DNA of 64,000 bases from Urbifossiella limnaea (GTDB lineage: Bacteria; Planctomycetota; Planctomycetia; Gemmatales; Gemmataceae): contig NZ_CP036273.1 in assembly GCF_007747215.1 (NCBI RefSeq), positions 496,001 through 560,000 on the forward strand, in the 5' to 3' direction. Positions 42,167 through 51,383 of this stretch are shown here, piece by piece (the stretch's first letter is position 1; every line of letters starts with the position of its first letter). The notes beneath the pieces are model-generated. The model made no database searches. It saw only the letters and a program-made list of their open reading frames with translations, and had not been told where the DNA came from. The position numbers and the translations under genes were made by a program.

Positions 42167-42358
42167 ATGCTCGGCCGAATGACTCAGGCCGCGGTCGACT
42201 TCCTCAAAAAGGAAGACGGCCCCACGGCTGTCGAGTACGCGGTCGTCCTAGCCCTGATCGTCGCGGTGATCATCTCGGTCAGCGGGATCGGGAGCACGAC
42301 GAACTCGACGTACGCGAACCCGAAGCTGCAAGATTCGACCAAGCCCGCCGGCTCGTAG
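42167..42358 (+). CDS. flp: Flp-type pilin 1
   Basis: 63 residues. GGAGAGGAG is six bases before the ATG. The type IVb prepilin site is intact: a short positive leader, then DG|PTAVEYAVVLALI with cleavage after G18 and the E-Y pair at +5/+6. A hydrophobic helix follows and the mature protein is about 45 residues, the usual Flp size. It is processed by TadV and polymerised by TadA/B/C. A hairpin (42343-42367) spans its stop codon. Confidence 0.95.
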   Translation: MLGRMTQAAVDFLKKEDGPTAVEYAVVLALIVAVIISVSGIGSTTNSTYANPKLQDSTKPAGS

Positions 42359-42394
42359 CCGGCGGGCCGGCCGCCGCGGGCCGGGGAACCCGCG
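42343..42394 (+). promoter_or_regulatory. Stem-loops between the two pilin genes
   Basis: 42343-42353 pairs with 42357-42367 (11 bp, loop CGT) across the stop of pilin 1, and a second GC-rich hairpin follows within 42369-42400 (CCGCCGCGGG with CCCGCGGCGG). They could protect or process the pilin message. Confidence 0.6.
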
Positions 42395-42445
42395 GCGGAC
42401 GACGACCCCAGACCACAACCGACCACCACACAGGGAGACCGGACC

Positions 42446-42634
42446 ATGAAGAACATCACCAAGAGCCTCGTCTCGTTCCTCAAGAAGGAAGACGGCCCGA
42501 CCGCGGTCGAGTACGCCGTCATGCTCGCGCTCATCATCGTCGTCTGCATCGCCGCCGTGACCACGCTCGGCAGCAACGCCAACAGCACGTTCAGCTTCGT
42601 CGGGTCGGCCATCAAGCCGACCAGCGGCAGCTGA
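42446..42634 (+). CDS. flp: Flp-type pilin 2
   Basis: 62 residues. It shares the segment FLKKEDGPTAVEYAV with pilin 1, so the two arose by duplication. Cleavage after G17. The tail FVGSAIKPTSGS differs from pilin 1 (ANPKLQDSTKPAGS), and the helix has cysteine at residue 33, unusual for Flp pilins. Which of the two is the major subunit cannot be read from the sequence. Ribosome site GGGAGACC. An 11-bp hairpin (42660-42694) follows. Confidence 0.95.
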   Translation: MKNITKSLVSFLKKEDGPTAVEYAVMLALIIVVCIAAVTTLGSNANSTFSFVGSAIKPTSGS

Positions 42635-42659
42635 GTGCCCGGTCCCCCAAGCGCGACCA

Positions 42660-42694
42660 CCGCGGGCCGGACCGGTTTTCGGCCCGGCCCGCGG
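42660..42694 (+). promoter_or_regulatory. Stem-loop after pilin 2
   Basis: 42660-42670 pairs with 42684-42694 (11 bp), and the loop holds a further CCGG-TTTT-CGG hairpin. It could partly terminate the transcript so that pilin mRNA exceeds that of downstream tad genes. Confidence 0.55.
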
Positions 42695-42738
42695 CGCGTG
42701 TAGCGCGCCCCCGAATCGCCCGCCACTCGAGACCCCCA

Positions 42739-43536
42739 ATGCCTGAGCTGCTGACCCCGCCGGCCCCGGCCGCCGCCCCGGCCGCCCACGACGACTCGCT
42801 CGGCATCGACCGCGAGTTCGTGCTGCACCTGGCCCGGATGCCGGCCCTGGCCCTCGTGTGGGTCGCCGCCGGCGCCGCCGCCCACCAGCTCTGGGCGCTG
42901 GCCTTCCCGACCACCACCAACTACGGCCCGCTCGCCGTCATCTGCGCCGGCATGATCCTCGCCGCGTTCATCGACGGGTGGGCGCTCAAGGTGCCGAACT
43001 GGGTCACCATGCCGCTGGTGCTCAGCGGCTGGATGCTCGGCCTGCTCCACGACCTGAACGTGCCGGTCGACGCCGGCACCGGCGGGTTCCAGATGTCGCT
43101 CCTCGGCACCGCCGTCGGCCTCGGCCTGCTGCTGCCGATCCTGCTGATCGGCGGCGTGGGCGCGGGCGACGTGAAGATGCAGATGGGCTTCGGGGCGTGG
43201 GTCGGCGCCTACTTCGGCGCCACCGGCCCGGCCGGCCCGGCCGACCTGACGCACCTCCACACCGCGGGCGTCGTGTTCTGGGCGTTCGCGTTCGGCGCCA
43301 TCGCCGGCGGGGCGTTCGGGCTCGTCATGATCCTGATGCGGCGGAAGTGGGGGGCCAACGTTCACATGGTCCGCGAGATCTTCACCGACCTGCAGCTGAT
43401 CGCCAGCGGCAGCCCCGGCGTCGCGTCGGACCGCGCCCAGGAGCGCCGCAAGATCTGGGACAAGCTGCCGTACGGCATCCCGCTGTGCGTCGGGTTCCTG
43501 CTGTACCTGGCGTGGGTGCTGCCGCTGGGCGGCTGA
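42739..43536 (+). CDS. tadV: Prepilin peptidase TadV/CpaA
   Basis: 265 residues with about six membrane helices after a proline/alanine-rich N-terminus. Both catalytic aspartates of the aspartic prepilin peptidase family are seen: the first in AAFIDGWALKVPNW, where D, four residues, then VPN match the family, and the second in GGVGAGDVKM. It removes the leader from Flp pilins 1 and 2. It is longer than the usual 160-180 residues because of N-terminal and C-terminal extensions, the latter ending in a final helix. Confidence 0.9.
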   Translation: MPELLTPPAPAAAPAAHDDSLGIDREFVLHLARMPALALVWVAAGAAAHQLWALAFPTTTNYGPLAVICAGMILAAFIDGWALKVPNWVTMPLVLSGWMLGLLHDLNVPVDAGTGGFQMSLLGTAVGLGLLLPILLIGGVGAGDVKMQMGFGAWVGAYFGATGPAGPADLTHLHTAGVVFWAFAFGAIAGGAFGLVMILMRRKWGANVHMVREIFTDLQLIASGSPGVASDRAQERRKIWDKLPYGIPLCVGFLLYLAWVLPLGG

Positions 43537-43893
43537 CGCCGGCCGGCTGGAAACCGGCCCGACGAATCCGGCGTGACTCGCACGAGCGTTAACCTGGGCA
43601 AAGGCGGTACGGCCGGCCCGACTGCAATAACTGAAGAAACCGCACCCGCCCGGACGATTCTGAGGGCGGGGAAGCAAACCCCGCACGACGCGAAGGCCGG
43701 GAACATCCGCTAGGGTTGAGGGAGCCGCCACCCCGGGCACGACCCGGAACGGCGACCCAGCCCGGGCGACCGGCCGCGGTGCGGAGCGCTGACGAACACG
43801 GACGGGATAGCCCGCCCGCGCTCGTCTCACCCCTCGCGTGAGACGACCGGGCGGCCCGCCGCGGGTCCTGATTGTCTCCGAGGGGTGGCACCC
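43537..43893 (+). other. 357-bp region before cpaB with stem-loops
   Basis: It contains a short hairpin at 43541-43559 after tadV and an interrupted stem-loop at 43812-43854: CCGCCCG with CGGGCGG outside, CGTCTCAC with GTGAGACG inside. The latter ends 40 bases before the cpaB start. No convincing promoter or small gene was seen. A minus-strand frame across it is a shadow. Confidence 0.5.
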
Positions 43894-45177
43894 ATGAAGC
43901 AGAAGAACTTGATCCTGATGGTGGTGGCGGTCGGGTGCGGGCTCGTGGCCGCGTTCCTGACCAGCCAGATGAACGCAAAGCCGCAGGTCGAGACGGTCGA
44001 CGTCGTCGTCGCCGCCACCGACATCCCCGTGGGCGTGGGGATCGGGAAGGAAGACCTGCAGAAGTACTTCAAGACCAAGAAGGTGTCCAAGGACGCCGTG
44101 CCGACCGACATCATCGAGTCGCCGGAGGAGGCGGTGGAGCGCCGGCTGTCGCGGCCGATCCGGGCCGAGGAGACGATCAGCCGCAAGGACCTGATGAAGG
44201 GCGGCATCCGCCTGCCCCCGGGCAAGCAACTGCTGACCCTCCAGCTGGACACCGCCCGCGCCGCCGCCGGGCTGGCCCAGCCGGGCGCCAAGGTGGACGT
44301 GCTGGCGTTCGTCTCCCTGAACAACAAGCTGACGGCCATGCCGATCCTGACCAACATGCTGATCCTCGCCGTCAACGGGCAGACCACCATCGACCCGAAC
44401 ACGCAGGCCACGGCGGTCAACACCGTGTCGTTCGCCGCCGACCGCAAGCAGGGGCTGGTGTTGGAGCTGGCGAAGGGCCGCGGGTGCCAGATGAGCCTCC
44501 TCCTCCGCAACCCGGACGAGGTGACCGACAACGACAAGAGCTTCAACATCGACGAGGTCATCACGCTGCTCCAGGACGACAAGAACCCGGCCGGCGTGGC
44601 CCTGGCCGGCGAGGGCGGGCGCAAGACCGACGCGGTGTCGCTGACCAAGCCCGAGACGCCGGCGCCGACCCCGGCCCCCGAGGTCGCCCCGACGCCGACG
44701 CCCAAGCCGGAGACCGTCCGCGTGCCGTACGCCCTGGTGGACATCAAGGGCGGCACCGAGCTGACGGCCGACCTGATCGCCGACGAGACGGTGTTCGGCA
44801 CCCGCGAACTGCCGAAGGACGTGGCCGGCGACGCCGTCACCGACCTGAGTACGGTGGCCGGCAAGACGCTCCGCAGCGGGCTGGGCAAGGGCCAGTGGGT
44901 GACGCCGGGCCTGGTCGGCGACCCGCTGCCGAAGCTCGACCCGCCCCCGCCGCCGGTGACGAAGGCGCCGGAGCCGGTGCGGCCGACCCGCGACGTGACC
45001 GTGCACACCGGGACGGGCAGCAAGACGTTCCGCTACGAGGAGTGGGCGCCGGGTCGGTGGCGGTTGGTCGGCGAGGTGCGCGGCCAGGCGACGGCCGAGT
45101 CCGCTGCCCCGGCCCCGGACGCCGCCCCGGCCCCGAAGCCGACGCCCACCCCCGTCCCCGAGCAGCGGGTGGACTGA
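43894..45177 (+). CDS. cpaB: Pilus assembly protein CpaB/RcpC
   Basis: 427 residues from ATG 43894; GTG 43885 is less likely. One N-terminal helix anchors it (NLILMVVAVGCGLVAAFLTS). The SAF domain follows: VDVVVAATDIPVGVGIGKEDL, later AEETISRKDLMKGG and LPPGKQLLTLQLD. The C-terminal third is proline/threonine-rich and then repeats a SAF-like half (VPYALVDIKGGTELTADLI), which is longer than classical CpaB. CpaB binds peptidoglycan or the secretin and helps the pilus cross the envelope. Confidence 0.9.
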   Translation: MKQKNLILMVVAVGCGLVAAFLTSQMNAKPQVETVDVVVAATDIPVGVGIGKEDLQKYFKTKKVSKDAVPTDIIESPEEAVERRLSRPIRAEETISRKDLMKGGIRLPPGKQLLTLQLDTARAAAGLAQPGAKVDVLAFVSLNNKLTAMPILTNMLILAVNGQTTIDPNTQATAVNTVSFAADRKQGLVLELAKGRGCQMSLLLRNPDEVTDNDKSFNIDEVITLLQDDKNPAGVALAGEGGRKTDAVSLTKPETPAPTPAPEVAPTPTPKPETVRVPYALVDIKGGTELTADLIADETVFGTRELPKDVAGDAVTDLSTVAGKTLRSGLGKGQWVTPGLVGDPLPKLDPPPPPVTKAPEPVRPTRDVTVHTGTGSKTFRYEEWAPGRWRLVGEVRGQATAESAAPAPDAAPAPKPTPTPVPEQRVD

Positions 45178-45190
45178 GACTGAGACCGAC

Positions 45191-45222
45191 GGACCGAGGG
45201 AGATCACTCAGTCCCTCGGTCC
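45191..45222 (+). promoter_or_regulatory. Stem-loop between cpaB and the secretin
   Basis: 45191-45201 pairs with 45212-45222 (GGACCGAGGGA, 11 bp, 10-base loop), beginning 13 bases after the cpaB stop. Confidence 0.6.
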
Positions 45223-45416
45223 CCGACGAACCAAACCTGCCAGCCCGGTCGGCACGACGCCGGCCGGGGGGGTGGGTCGCCCCGGCGGACCGATCCACGG
45301 CCGCCACCCCGGGACCGCCCGGGGAACGCCTCCTCCCACCCAGGCCCGGGTGAGAGGGAACCGGACCGGAACGCGGGGCGGGCCGCCCCGCCCCCTACGC
45401 GAGGAGAGGTGAACGG

Positions 45417-47288
45417 ATGCACCCGACCGCTACCCACCGACGGCCGATCCTGATGGGGTTGGTGCTGACGGCCGGCATTGCCGGGCTCGTCCAGGGCCAG
45501 CCCCCCGGCCTCCCGGCGCTCCCCGCCGTGGCCGCCCAGGACACCAAGGTCGATCCCAAGAACGCCCCGCCGGACCGCGACACCGGCGTCGCCAACGTCA
45601 AAATCGACCCGCGCACGAACGCCCTCATCATCCCGGTGGGCGGGTTCGTCCGGTTCGACAACAAGCTCCCGGACATCCCGGCCGACATCCTGGTCAGCCG
45701 CGAGGACTTCGTCCAGGTCCGCACCGACCCGAACAACCCGAAGGTGCTGCTGCTGACCGGCCGCGCGCCGGGGCTGGCGCAGATCACCCTGCTGTTCAAG
45801 GACCGGCCGCGGCAGACCTACGACGTGGTCGTGCAGCCGGACTTCGAGCTGCTCAAGACGATCATCGCCCGCACCGCCCCGACGGCCAACGTCGACGTGA
45901 CGCCGGGCCTGGGCAACACGCTCATCCTGAGCGGGTACGTGACGACGCCGCAGGAGGCCGACACGATCTACCGGCTGGCCGTCAGCCAGGTCGGCGGCAC
46001 CCCGGGCAACGTCATCAACATGCTGCAGATCGGTGGCGTCCAGCAGGTGCAGATCGACGTGGTCATCGCCACCGTGGACCGGAGCGAGATCCGCAGCCGC
46101 GGGTTCGACTTCGCCGTCAGCGGCCAGAGCGCGACGTTCAGCAGCCTGGTCAGCGGCCTGCTGACGCCGCCGACCGGGTTCGGCAGCGGCACCGTGGCGT
46201 TCAGCCCGAACGCCAACCTCCAGCTGGGCATCGCCCCGGCCGGCTTCTTCAGCGCCCTGCAGGCGCTGCGGACCGAGGGGATGGCGAAGTTCCTGGCCGA
46301 GCCGCGCGTCGTGACGCAGAGCGGCCGCCCCGCCAAGTTCCAGGCCGGCGGCCAGCAGGCCATCCTCGGGCCGGCCAGCGGCATCAACGGCCCCGGCGTG
46401 CAGCTCGAGGACATCGGCACCACGCTGAACGTCGTCCCCATCGTGATGGGCAACGGCAAGATCTGGCTGGAGGTTCAGCCGCGGACCCGCACCGTGAACC
46501 AGGGGTTGGGCATCCAGACCACGTTCGGGGCCACGCCCGGGTTCAACCAGAACTCCGTCGAGGTGGCCGTCGAGCTGGAGAGCGGCCAGACGTTCGCCAT
46601 CGGCGGGCTGATCCAGAACAGCGTGCAGGCCACGGCCAACAAGGTGCCGGTCCTCGGCGACCTGCCGTACGCCGGCACCCTGTTCAGCAGCATCCGGTAC
46701 GAGGAGCGGGAGAGTGAGCTCGTGATCCTGGTGACGCCGCGGCTGGTCCACCCGCTGGACTGCAACCAGGTGCCGCGCCGCCTGCCGGGCCGGGAGACGC
46801 GCAGCCCCGACGATTATGAACTATTCTTGGAAAACATTCTGGAGGCCCCCCGCGGCCAACGGAAGGTGTGGAACGGCCGCTGCTACAACGCGGCGTGGAA
46901 GTGCGACCCGGCCGGTGTTTACCCGTGCGTCGGGAACGTGTGCTACGGTCCGAACGGCACGATGCTGCCCGGCGGCTGTGCGACGGGGAACTGCGGCACG
47001 CCCGCGGCCCACGGCCACGCGGCCCAGATGGTGCGGCCGACCCCGGTGACCGCCCCGCCGGCGGCCCCGGTCACGGTGACCATCCCGGTTCAGCCGGCCC
47101 CGGTCGCCCCGGTGACCCCGGTGTCGGCCCCGAGCTACGAGCAGCCCGGGGTGGCGCCGATCACGCCGACGCTGCCGCCGGTGGTGCCGGCGGACGAGCC
47201 CGGCAACCTGCGGCCGGTGCCCGGCTCGCCGGTGGAGTCGACGCCGACGGAACCCGCGGTCCTGCCCGCGGCCCCGACCGGCCCGTGA
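45417..47288 (+). CDS. cpaC: Tad secretin (CpaC/RcpA) with cysteine-rich tail
   Basis: 623 residues; GAGGAGAGG before the ATG. Signal sequence up to about residue 40. N-domain BON/STN-like segments follow, then the secretin domain: VQIDVVIATVDRSEIRSRGFDF, FLAEPRVVTQSGRPAKFQAGG, GTTLNVVPIV, and the closing ELVILVTPRLVHPL. The last 150 residues are unusual: a cysteine-rich patch (CYNAAWKCDPAGVYPC, VCYGPNG, CATGNC) and a proline/valine-rich tail. This tail may be exposed in the periplasm or outside and could form disulfides. The secretin makes the outer-membrane channel for the Flp pilus. Confidence 0.92.
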   Translation: MHPTATHRRPILMGLVLTAGIAGLVQGQPPGLPALPAVAAQDTKVDPKNAPPDRDTGVANVKIDPRTNALIIPVGGFVRFDNKLPDIPADILVSREDFVQVRTDPNNPKVLLLTGRAPGLAQITLLFKDRPRQTYDVVVQPDFELLKTIIARTAPTANVDVTPGLGNTLILSGYVTTPQEADTIYRLAVSQVGGTPGNVINMLQIGGVQQVQIDVVIATVDRSEIRSRGFDFAVSGQSATFSSLVSGLLTPPTGFGSGTVAFSPNANLQLGIAPAGFFSALQALRTEGMAKFLAEPRVVTQSGRPAKFQAGGQQAILGPASGINGPGVQLEDIGTTLNVVPIVMGNGKIWLEVQPRTRTVNQGLGIQTTFGATPGFNQNSVEVAVELESGQTFAIGGLIQNSVQATANKVPVLGDLPYAGTLFSSIRYEERESELVILVTPRLVHPLDCNQVPRRLPGRETRSPDDYELFLENILEAPRGQRKVWNGRCYNAAWKCDPAGVYPCVGNVCYGPNGTMLPGGCATGNCGTPAAHGHAAQMVRPTPVTAPPAAPVTVTIPVQPAPVAPVTPVSAPSYEQPGVAPITPTLPPVVPADEPGNLRPVPGSPVESTPTEPAVLPAAPTGP

Positions 47289-47299
47289 CGTGCACCGAC

Positions 47300-47377
47300 G
47301 GCGAGCCGGGGGCGTCAGCCCCCGGTTCTGCCGCGAACGAACAACCACAAGCCGGGGGCTGACGCCCCCGGCTCGCC
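47300..47377. repeat. 26-bp perfect inverted repeat (family B) after the secretin
   Basis: 47300-47325 and 47352-47377 are exact complements separated by 26 bases. Each arm is itself partly palindromic around GGGGGCGTCAGCCCCC, sharing the GGGCGTCAGCCC core with 8109-8136. Confidence 0.85.
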
Positions 47378-47410
47378 CGCCAGACTCGCACCCCTGATTC
47401 CGGTGGTCTC

Positions 47411-48628
47411 ATGCAACGCGTGGCGATCGTCGACCCGAACGAGTCCACCCGCGAGTCGCTCCGCACGCTGTTGCTGGGCGTCGATTTCGTCTGGCTCGAG
47501 GCGGAGTGCGCCCGCTACGAGTACTTCTTCGACGTGATCCAGACCAACACCCCGGACCTGGCCATCGTCGCGCTCGACGCCGACAAGAACAAAGCGCTCA
47601 ACATGATCGGCCAGATCTCGGCCGAGAACCCGAAGCTGCCCATCCTCACCATCAGCCACGACCACCAGGCGCTGCTGATGAGCCTCCAGAAGGGGGCCAA
47701 GTACTTCCTCACCCACCCGGTGACCCTGGAAGACATGCTGGCCGCGCTGCGGCGGGCGCTCGGCGAGGCCGGCGGCAACACGGCCGAGCAGTCGCTCGGG
47801 CCGTCCGGCCGACAGAGCGGGGCCAGCAGCATCGTCGCCGTCCTCGGCTCCCGCGGCGGCGTCGGCACCACGACCCTGGCCGTGAACCTGGGCGCCACGC
47901 TCGCCGCCGACCCGGCCAGCGCCGCCGCCCTCATCGACCTCGACCTGACGCTCGGCGACGCAGACATCGCGCTGGAGGTGAACGGCTACGAGAACATCTC
48001 GATCGCCGACCTGGCGCGGAACATCGAGCGGCTGGACATGAACTTCCTCCGCCGGGCGATGGCCAAGCACGACGCCAGCGGCCTGTCGATCCTGCGGCAC
48101 CCGCTCGAAATCGCCGAGGTGGGCCTGGTCCACGAGGACCACGTCGCCCGCGTGCTGAACCTGTTGAAGATCAGCTACACGCACCTGGTGCTCGACCTGT
48201 CCAAGAGCCTGCTGCCGACCGACCTCATCGGCCTGCGGATGGCGGACGTGATCCTGCTGACGGCGCAGTTGGAGCTCAGCAGCCTGCGGAACGTGGTGCG
48301 GCTCGTCCACGTCCTCGGCGGCGAGGAAGGGCTGGCCGACAAGATTCGCGTCGTCATCAACCGGTTCGGCGCCGACACGGTCGAGGAAGGGATCAGCCTG
48401 AAGAAGGCCGAGGAAGTCATCGGCAAGCCGATCTTCTGGCAGGTCCCGAACGACCCGAAGGCGGTGATCGGCGCCCGCGTGGCGGGTCAGCCGCTGGTGA
48501 AGCACGCCCCCAAGAGCCGGGTGCAGCAGAGCCTGGCCGGGCTGGCGCAGGCGCTGTTCGGCAAGCCGGTCTCGGCCGGCCCGGACCGCGGCAGCAAGGG
48601 CGGGTGGGGGTTCTTCGGCAAGCGGTGA
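47411..48628 (+). CDS. cpaE: CpaE/TadZ localisation ATPase
   Basis: 405 residues. An N-terminal receiver-like domain (about 1-115, MQRVAIVDPNESTRESLRTL with acidic site near LDAD) leads to a ParA/MinD ATPase: SRGGVGTTTLAVNLGA (deviant Walker A, GGVGTTT without the second lysine of MinD type), IDLDLTLGDAD, and LVLDLSKSLLPTDL. This matches TadZ/CpaE, which places the pilus machine at the pole. The receiver phosphate-acceptor is not certain, as in other TadZ. Confidence 0.92.
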   Translation: MQRVAIVDPNESTRESLRTLLLGVDFVWLEAECARYEYFFDVIQTNTPDLAIVALDADKNKALNMIGQISAENPKLPILTISHDHQALLMSLQKGAKYFLTHPVTLEDMLAALRRALGEAGGNTAEQSLGPSGRQSGASSIVAVLGSRGGVGTTTLAVNLGATLAADPASAAALIDLDLTLGDADIALEVNGYENISIADLARNIERLDMNFLRRAMAKHDASGLSILRHPLEIAEVGLVHEDHVARVLNLLKISYTHLVLDLSKSLLPTDLIGLRMADVILLTAQLELSSLRNVVRLVHVLGGEEGLADKIRVVINRFGADTVEEGISLKKAEEVIGKPIFWQVPNDPKAVIGARVAGQPLVKHAPKSRVQQSLAGLAQALFGKPVSAGPDRGSKGGWGFFGKR

Positions 48629-48643
48629 CGCGGACCCCGGCGG

Positions 48644-48715
48644 GCGGCCGGCGCGAGCCGGCTGGTCGGGGTTGCAGGTGCCCGAAACAACGACCAGCCG
48701 GCTCGCGCCGGCCGC
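48644..48715. repeat. 25-bp perfect inverted repeat between cpaE and cpaF
   Basis: 48644-48668 and 48691-48715 are exact complements (GCGGCCGGCGCGAGCCGGCT as the first 20 bases of the arm) with 22 bases between. Confidence 0.85.
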
Positions 48716-48754
48716 TCGCCCTGATCGACACAACGCGGGATCAGAGACACACCG

Positions 48755-50143
48755 ATGAGCCGTCTACAGCAGGGCATCTCGAAGCTCAACAGCCTCAACA
48801 GCGGCAACGGGGCCAGCGGCATCTCGCGCCTCACCAGCCCGAGCACGGCCGGCGGCAACGGCAGCGGCAAGAACTACGACGAGCTCAAGCGCCAGATCCA
48901 CTCCAAGCTCGTCGAGCGGCTCGACTTCACCCGCGTGAAGGACTTGTCGTCCGACGCCATGCGGCGCGACATCCGCCGCGTCATCGAGCACCTGTGCGAC
49001 ACCGAGAACCCGCTCCTCAACCGCATCGAGCGTGAGAAGCTGATCGAGGAGATCCTCGACGAGACGCTCGGGTTCGGGCCGCTCGAGGTGCTGCTGAAGG
49101 ACCCGAGCATCAGCGACATCCTGGTGAACGGCCCGCACAAGATATACGTCGAGCGGCGCGGCAAGCTCGAGAAGACGGACGTGAAGTTCCGCGACAACGA
49201 CCACCTGCTCCAGATCATCGACCGCATCGTCTCCAAGGTCGGCCGCCGGGTGGACGAGACGAGCCCGATGGTGGACGCCCGCCTGCCGGACGGCTCGCGC
49301 GTGAACGCCGTCATCCCGCCGATCGCGCTGGACGGCGCGAGCCTGAGCATCCGCCGCTTCGGCGCCAACCCGCTGAAGCTCGAAGACCTCTTGAACTACA
49401 AGGCGTTCACGCCCGAGATGGCGATGCTGATGGAGGCCTGCATCAAGGCCCGGCTCAACATCCTCATCAGCGGCGGTACGGGGTGCGGCAAGACGACGCT
49501 GCTCAACACGCTGTCCAGCTTCATCCCCGGCGACGAGCGGGTGGTGACGATCGAGGACGCGGCCGAGCTCCAGCTGCAGCAGGACCACGTGGTCCGGCTC
49601 GAGACCCGCCCGCCGAACATCGAGGGCAAGGGCGCCGTGACCACCCGCGACTGCGTGCGCAACGCCCTGCGTATGCGGCCGGAGCGCATCATCATCGGTG
49701 AGGTTCGTGGCTCCGAGGCGCTGGACATGCTCCAGGCCATGAACACGGGCCACGGCGGGTCGCTGGCGACGCTCCACGCCAACACCCCGCGCGAGGGGCT
49801 GACCCGGCTCGAGACGATGATCATGATGGGCGGGTTCGAGCTGCCGGTGAAGGCGATGCGGCAGCAGATCTGTTCCGCCATCGACCTCATCATCCAGGCC
49901 AACCGCCTCCAGGGCGGGCCGCGCAAGATCACGCACATCACCGAGGTGATGAACATGGAACAAGACGTGATCATCATGCAGGAGATCTTCCGGTTCCGGC
50001 AGCTGGGCATCGACCAGAACAGCCGGGCGTACGGCCAGTACGAGGCGACCGGCGTCCGCCCGTCGTTCATCAACCGGCTGGAAGCCAAGGGCGTGAAGCT
50101 CCCGAGCAACATGTTCGCCGAACGGATTCTGATGCGGGATTAG
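48755..50143 (+). CDS. cpaF: CpaF/TadA secretion ATPase
   Basis: 462 residues. Type II/IV secretion ATPase of TadA type: N-terminal helical all-alpha part with [18 protein letters not shown], then a Walker [13 protein letters not shown], Asp box EDAAELQL, Walker B region [15 protein letters not shown], and His box [13 protein letters not shown]. It powers pilus assembly, and in some species retraction, at the inner face of the membrane with TadB and TadC. The first 40 residues are Ser/Gly/Asn-rich and probably flexible. Confidence 0.95.
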   Translation: MSRLQQGISKLNSLNSGNGASGISRLTSPSTAGGNGSGKNYDELKRQIHSKLVERLDFTRVKDLSSDAMRRDIRRVIEHLCDTENPLLNRIEREKLIEEILDETLGFGPLEVLLKDPSISDILVNGPHKIYVERRGKLEKTDVKFRDNDHLLQIIDRIVSKVGRRVDETSPMVDARLPDGSRVNAVIPPIALDGASLSIRRFGANPLKLEDLLNYKAFTPEMAMLMEACIKARLNILISGGTGCGKTTLLNTLSSFIPGDERVVTIEDAAELQLQQDHVVRLETRPPNIEGKGAVTTRDCVRNALRMRPERIIIGEVRGSEALDMLQAMNTGHGGSLATLHANTPREGLTRLETMIMMGGFELPVKAMRQQICSAIDLIIQANRLQGGPRKITHITEVMNMEQDVIIMQEIFRFRQLGIDQNSRAYGQYEATGVRPSFINRLEAKGVKLPSNMFAERILMRD

Positions 50144-50293
50144 CCGCCACCCGCGGCGGTGCGGAGCTCGCCCGCACGGCCGCGAGGTGTCTGAGATTCG
50201 GGCAGAAAAATCGCCGCGCCCCGACGACAAGTGTGACTGACGCGAACTAGAGTTTCGGCGGACGGGAATCCGCCCCGCACCAGGACCACCGCG

Positions 50294-51262
50294 ATGATGT
50301 CCACCCTGATGCCGATCCTGCCGATGCTCATCGGCGGCCTGGTCGTGGCGACCGTCGTGCTCATCTTCCTGGCCTTCGGCGGCCGGGCCGAGGAGCGCGC
50401 CGCCGAGCGGCTCGACGTGCTCGTCGGCCGCAACGTCCGCAAGGACTCGTCCGCCGACATGCTCCTGAAGCAGGCGCTGCAAGAACAAGACAAGCGCACC
50501 TTCCTCGACCGCATCACGCCCGGGGCGTTCGACCTCACCAAGGTGTTCGAGCAGGCCGACGTGAACATCAAGCCGAGCGCCCTGTTCGGCATCTCGGTCG
50601 GCCTGGGCGTGGTCGGGGCGGTGCTGAGCCTGTGGCTGGCGAACGTGTACGTGGTGCCGATCGGCGGCCTCATGATGTTCGTGATGCCGTGGGTGTGGCT
50701 GCACATGACCCGCGCCACCCGGCTGAAGAAGTTCGCCAGCCAGTTGCCCGACGCGATGGAGCTCGTGGCCCGCGCCCTCCGGGCCGGCCACTCGCTCGCC
50801 GCCGGCATGCACGTGGTCGCGGAGGAGATGCCGCCGCCGATCAACAAGGAGTTCGCCCGGGTCTACGACGAGCAGAACCTGGGCATCTCCCTGGAGGAGA
50901 CGCTGGACGGCATGTGCGACCGCGTCCCGAACCTGGACCTGCGGTTCTTCGTGACCAGCGTGGCGATCCAGCGGCAGACCGGTGGCGACCTGGCGGAAAT
51001 CCTCGACCGGATCGGGCACGTCATCCGCGAGCGGTTCAAGATCCTGGGCCAGGTGAAGGCGCTGACGGCGGAAGGCCGGCTCTCGGGTGTGGTGCTGATC
51101 GCCCTGCCGATCGGCCTGTTCCTGATGATGATGTTCATGAAGCCCGACTACATCGAGCTGCTGTGGAAGGACGAGCTCGGGGTCAAGATGTCGGTCGGGG
51201 CCATCGTGCTGATGATCCTCGGCGCCTTCGCCATCAAGAAGATCGTGGACATCAAGGTGTAG
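50294..51262 (+). CDS. tadB: TadB inner-membrane platform protein
   Basis: 322 residues, type II secretion F domain. Helices at about 8-30 and 95-135 (FGISVGLGVVGAVLSLWLA), F-domain sequence RLKKFASQLPDAMELVARALRAGHSLAAGMH, GDLAEILDRIGHVIRERF, and two C-terminal helices. Partner of TadC and of the CpaF ATPase. 150 bases after cpaF, with two short hairpins (50144-50159 and 50159-50176) in the gap. Confidence 0.93.
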   Translation: MMSTLMPILPMLIGGLVVATVVLIFLAFGGRAEERAAERLDVLVGRNVRKDSSADMLLKQALQEQDKRTFLDRITPGAFDLTKVFEQADVNIKPSALFGISVGLGVVGAVLSLWLANVYVVPIGGLMMFVMPWVWLHMTRATRLKKFASQLPDAMELVARALRAGHSLAAGMHVVAEEMPPPINKEFARVYDEQNLGISLEETLDGMCDRVPNLDLRFFVTSVAIQRQTGGDLAEILDRIGHVIRERFKILGQVKALTAEGRLSGVVLIALPIGLFLMMMFMKPDYIELLWKDELGVKMSVGAIVLMILGAFAIKKIVDIKV

Positions 51263-51328
51263 CCGGAATCGCCGTCGGCCGTCCGCCGGATAATCACACT
51301 CGCCCGCACCGCGACCATCATCATGACA

Positions 51329-51367
51329 GGCCGCGGGCTGCCAGCCGACAGCTGACAGCCCGCGGCC
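51329..51367 (+). promoter_or_regulatory. Stem-loop between tadB and tadC
   Basis: 51329-51340 pairs with 51356-51367 (GGCCGCGGGCTG, 12 bp), and the loop holds CAGC/GCTG. It ends 17 bases before the tadC start and may govern access to its ribosome site. Confidence 0.6.
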
Positions 51368-51383
51368 CCCCCGAGGGGCTCCC

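Noticed and set aside
43589-43978. 129-residue minus-strand frame across the region before cpaB
   Set aside because: Ser/Arg/Pro-rich shadow extending into cpaB; no start signal.
47300-48715. Inverted repeats considered as a CRISPR array
   Set aside because: There are no regularly spaced direct repeats with spacers, and no cas genes; these are single inverted pairs.
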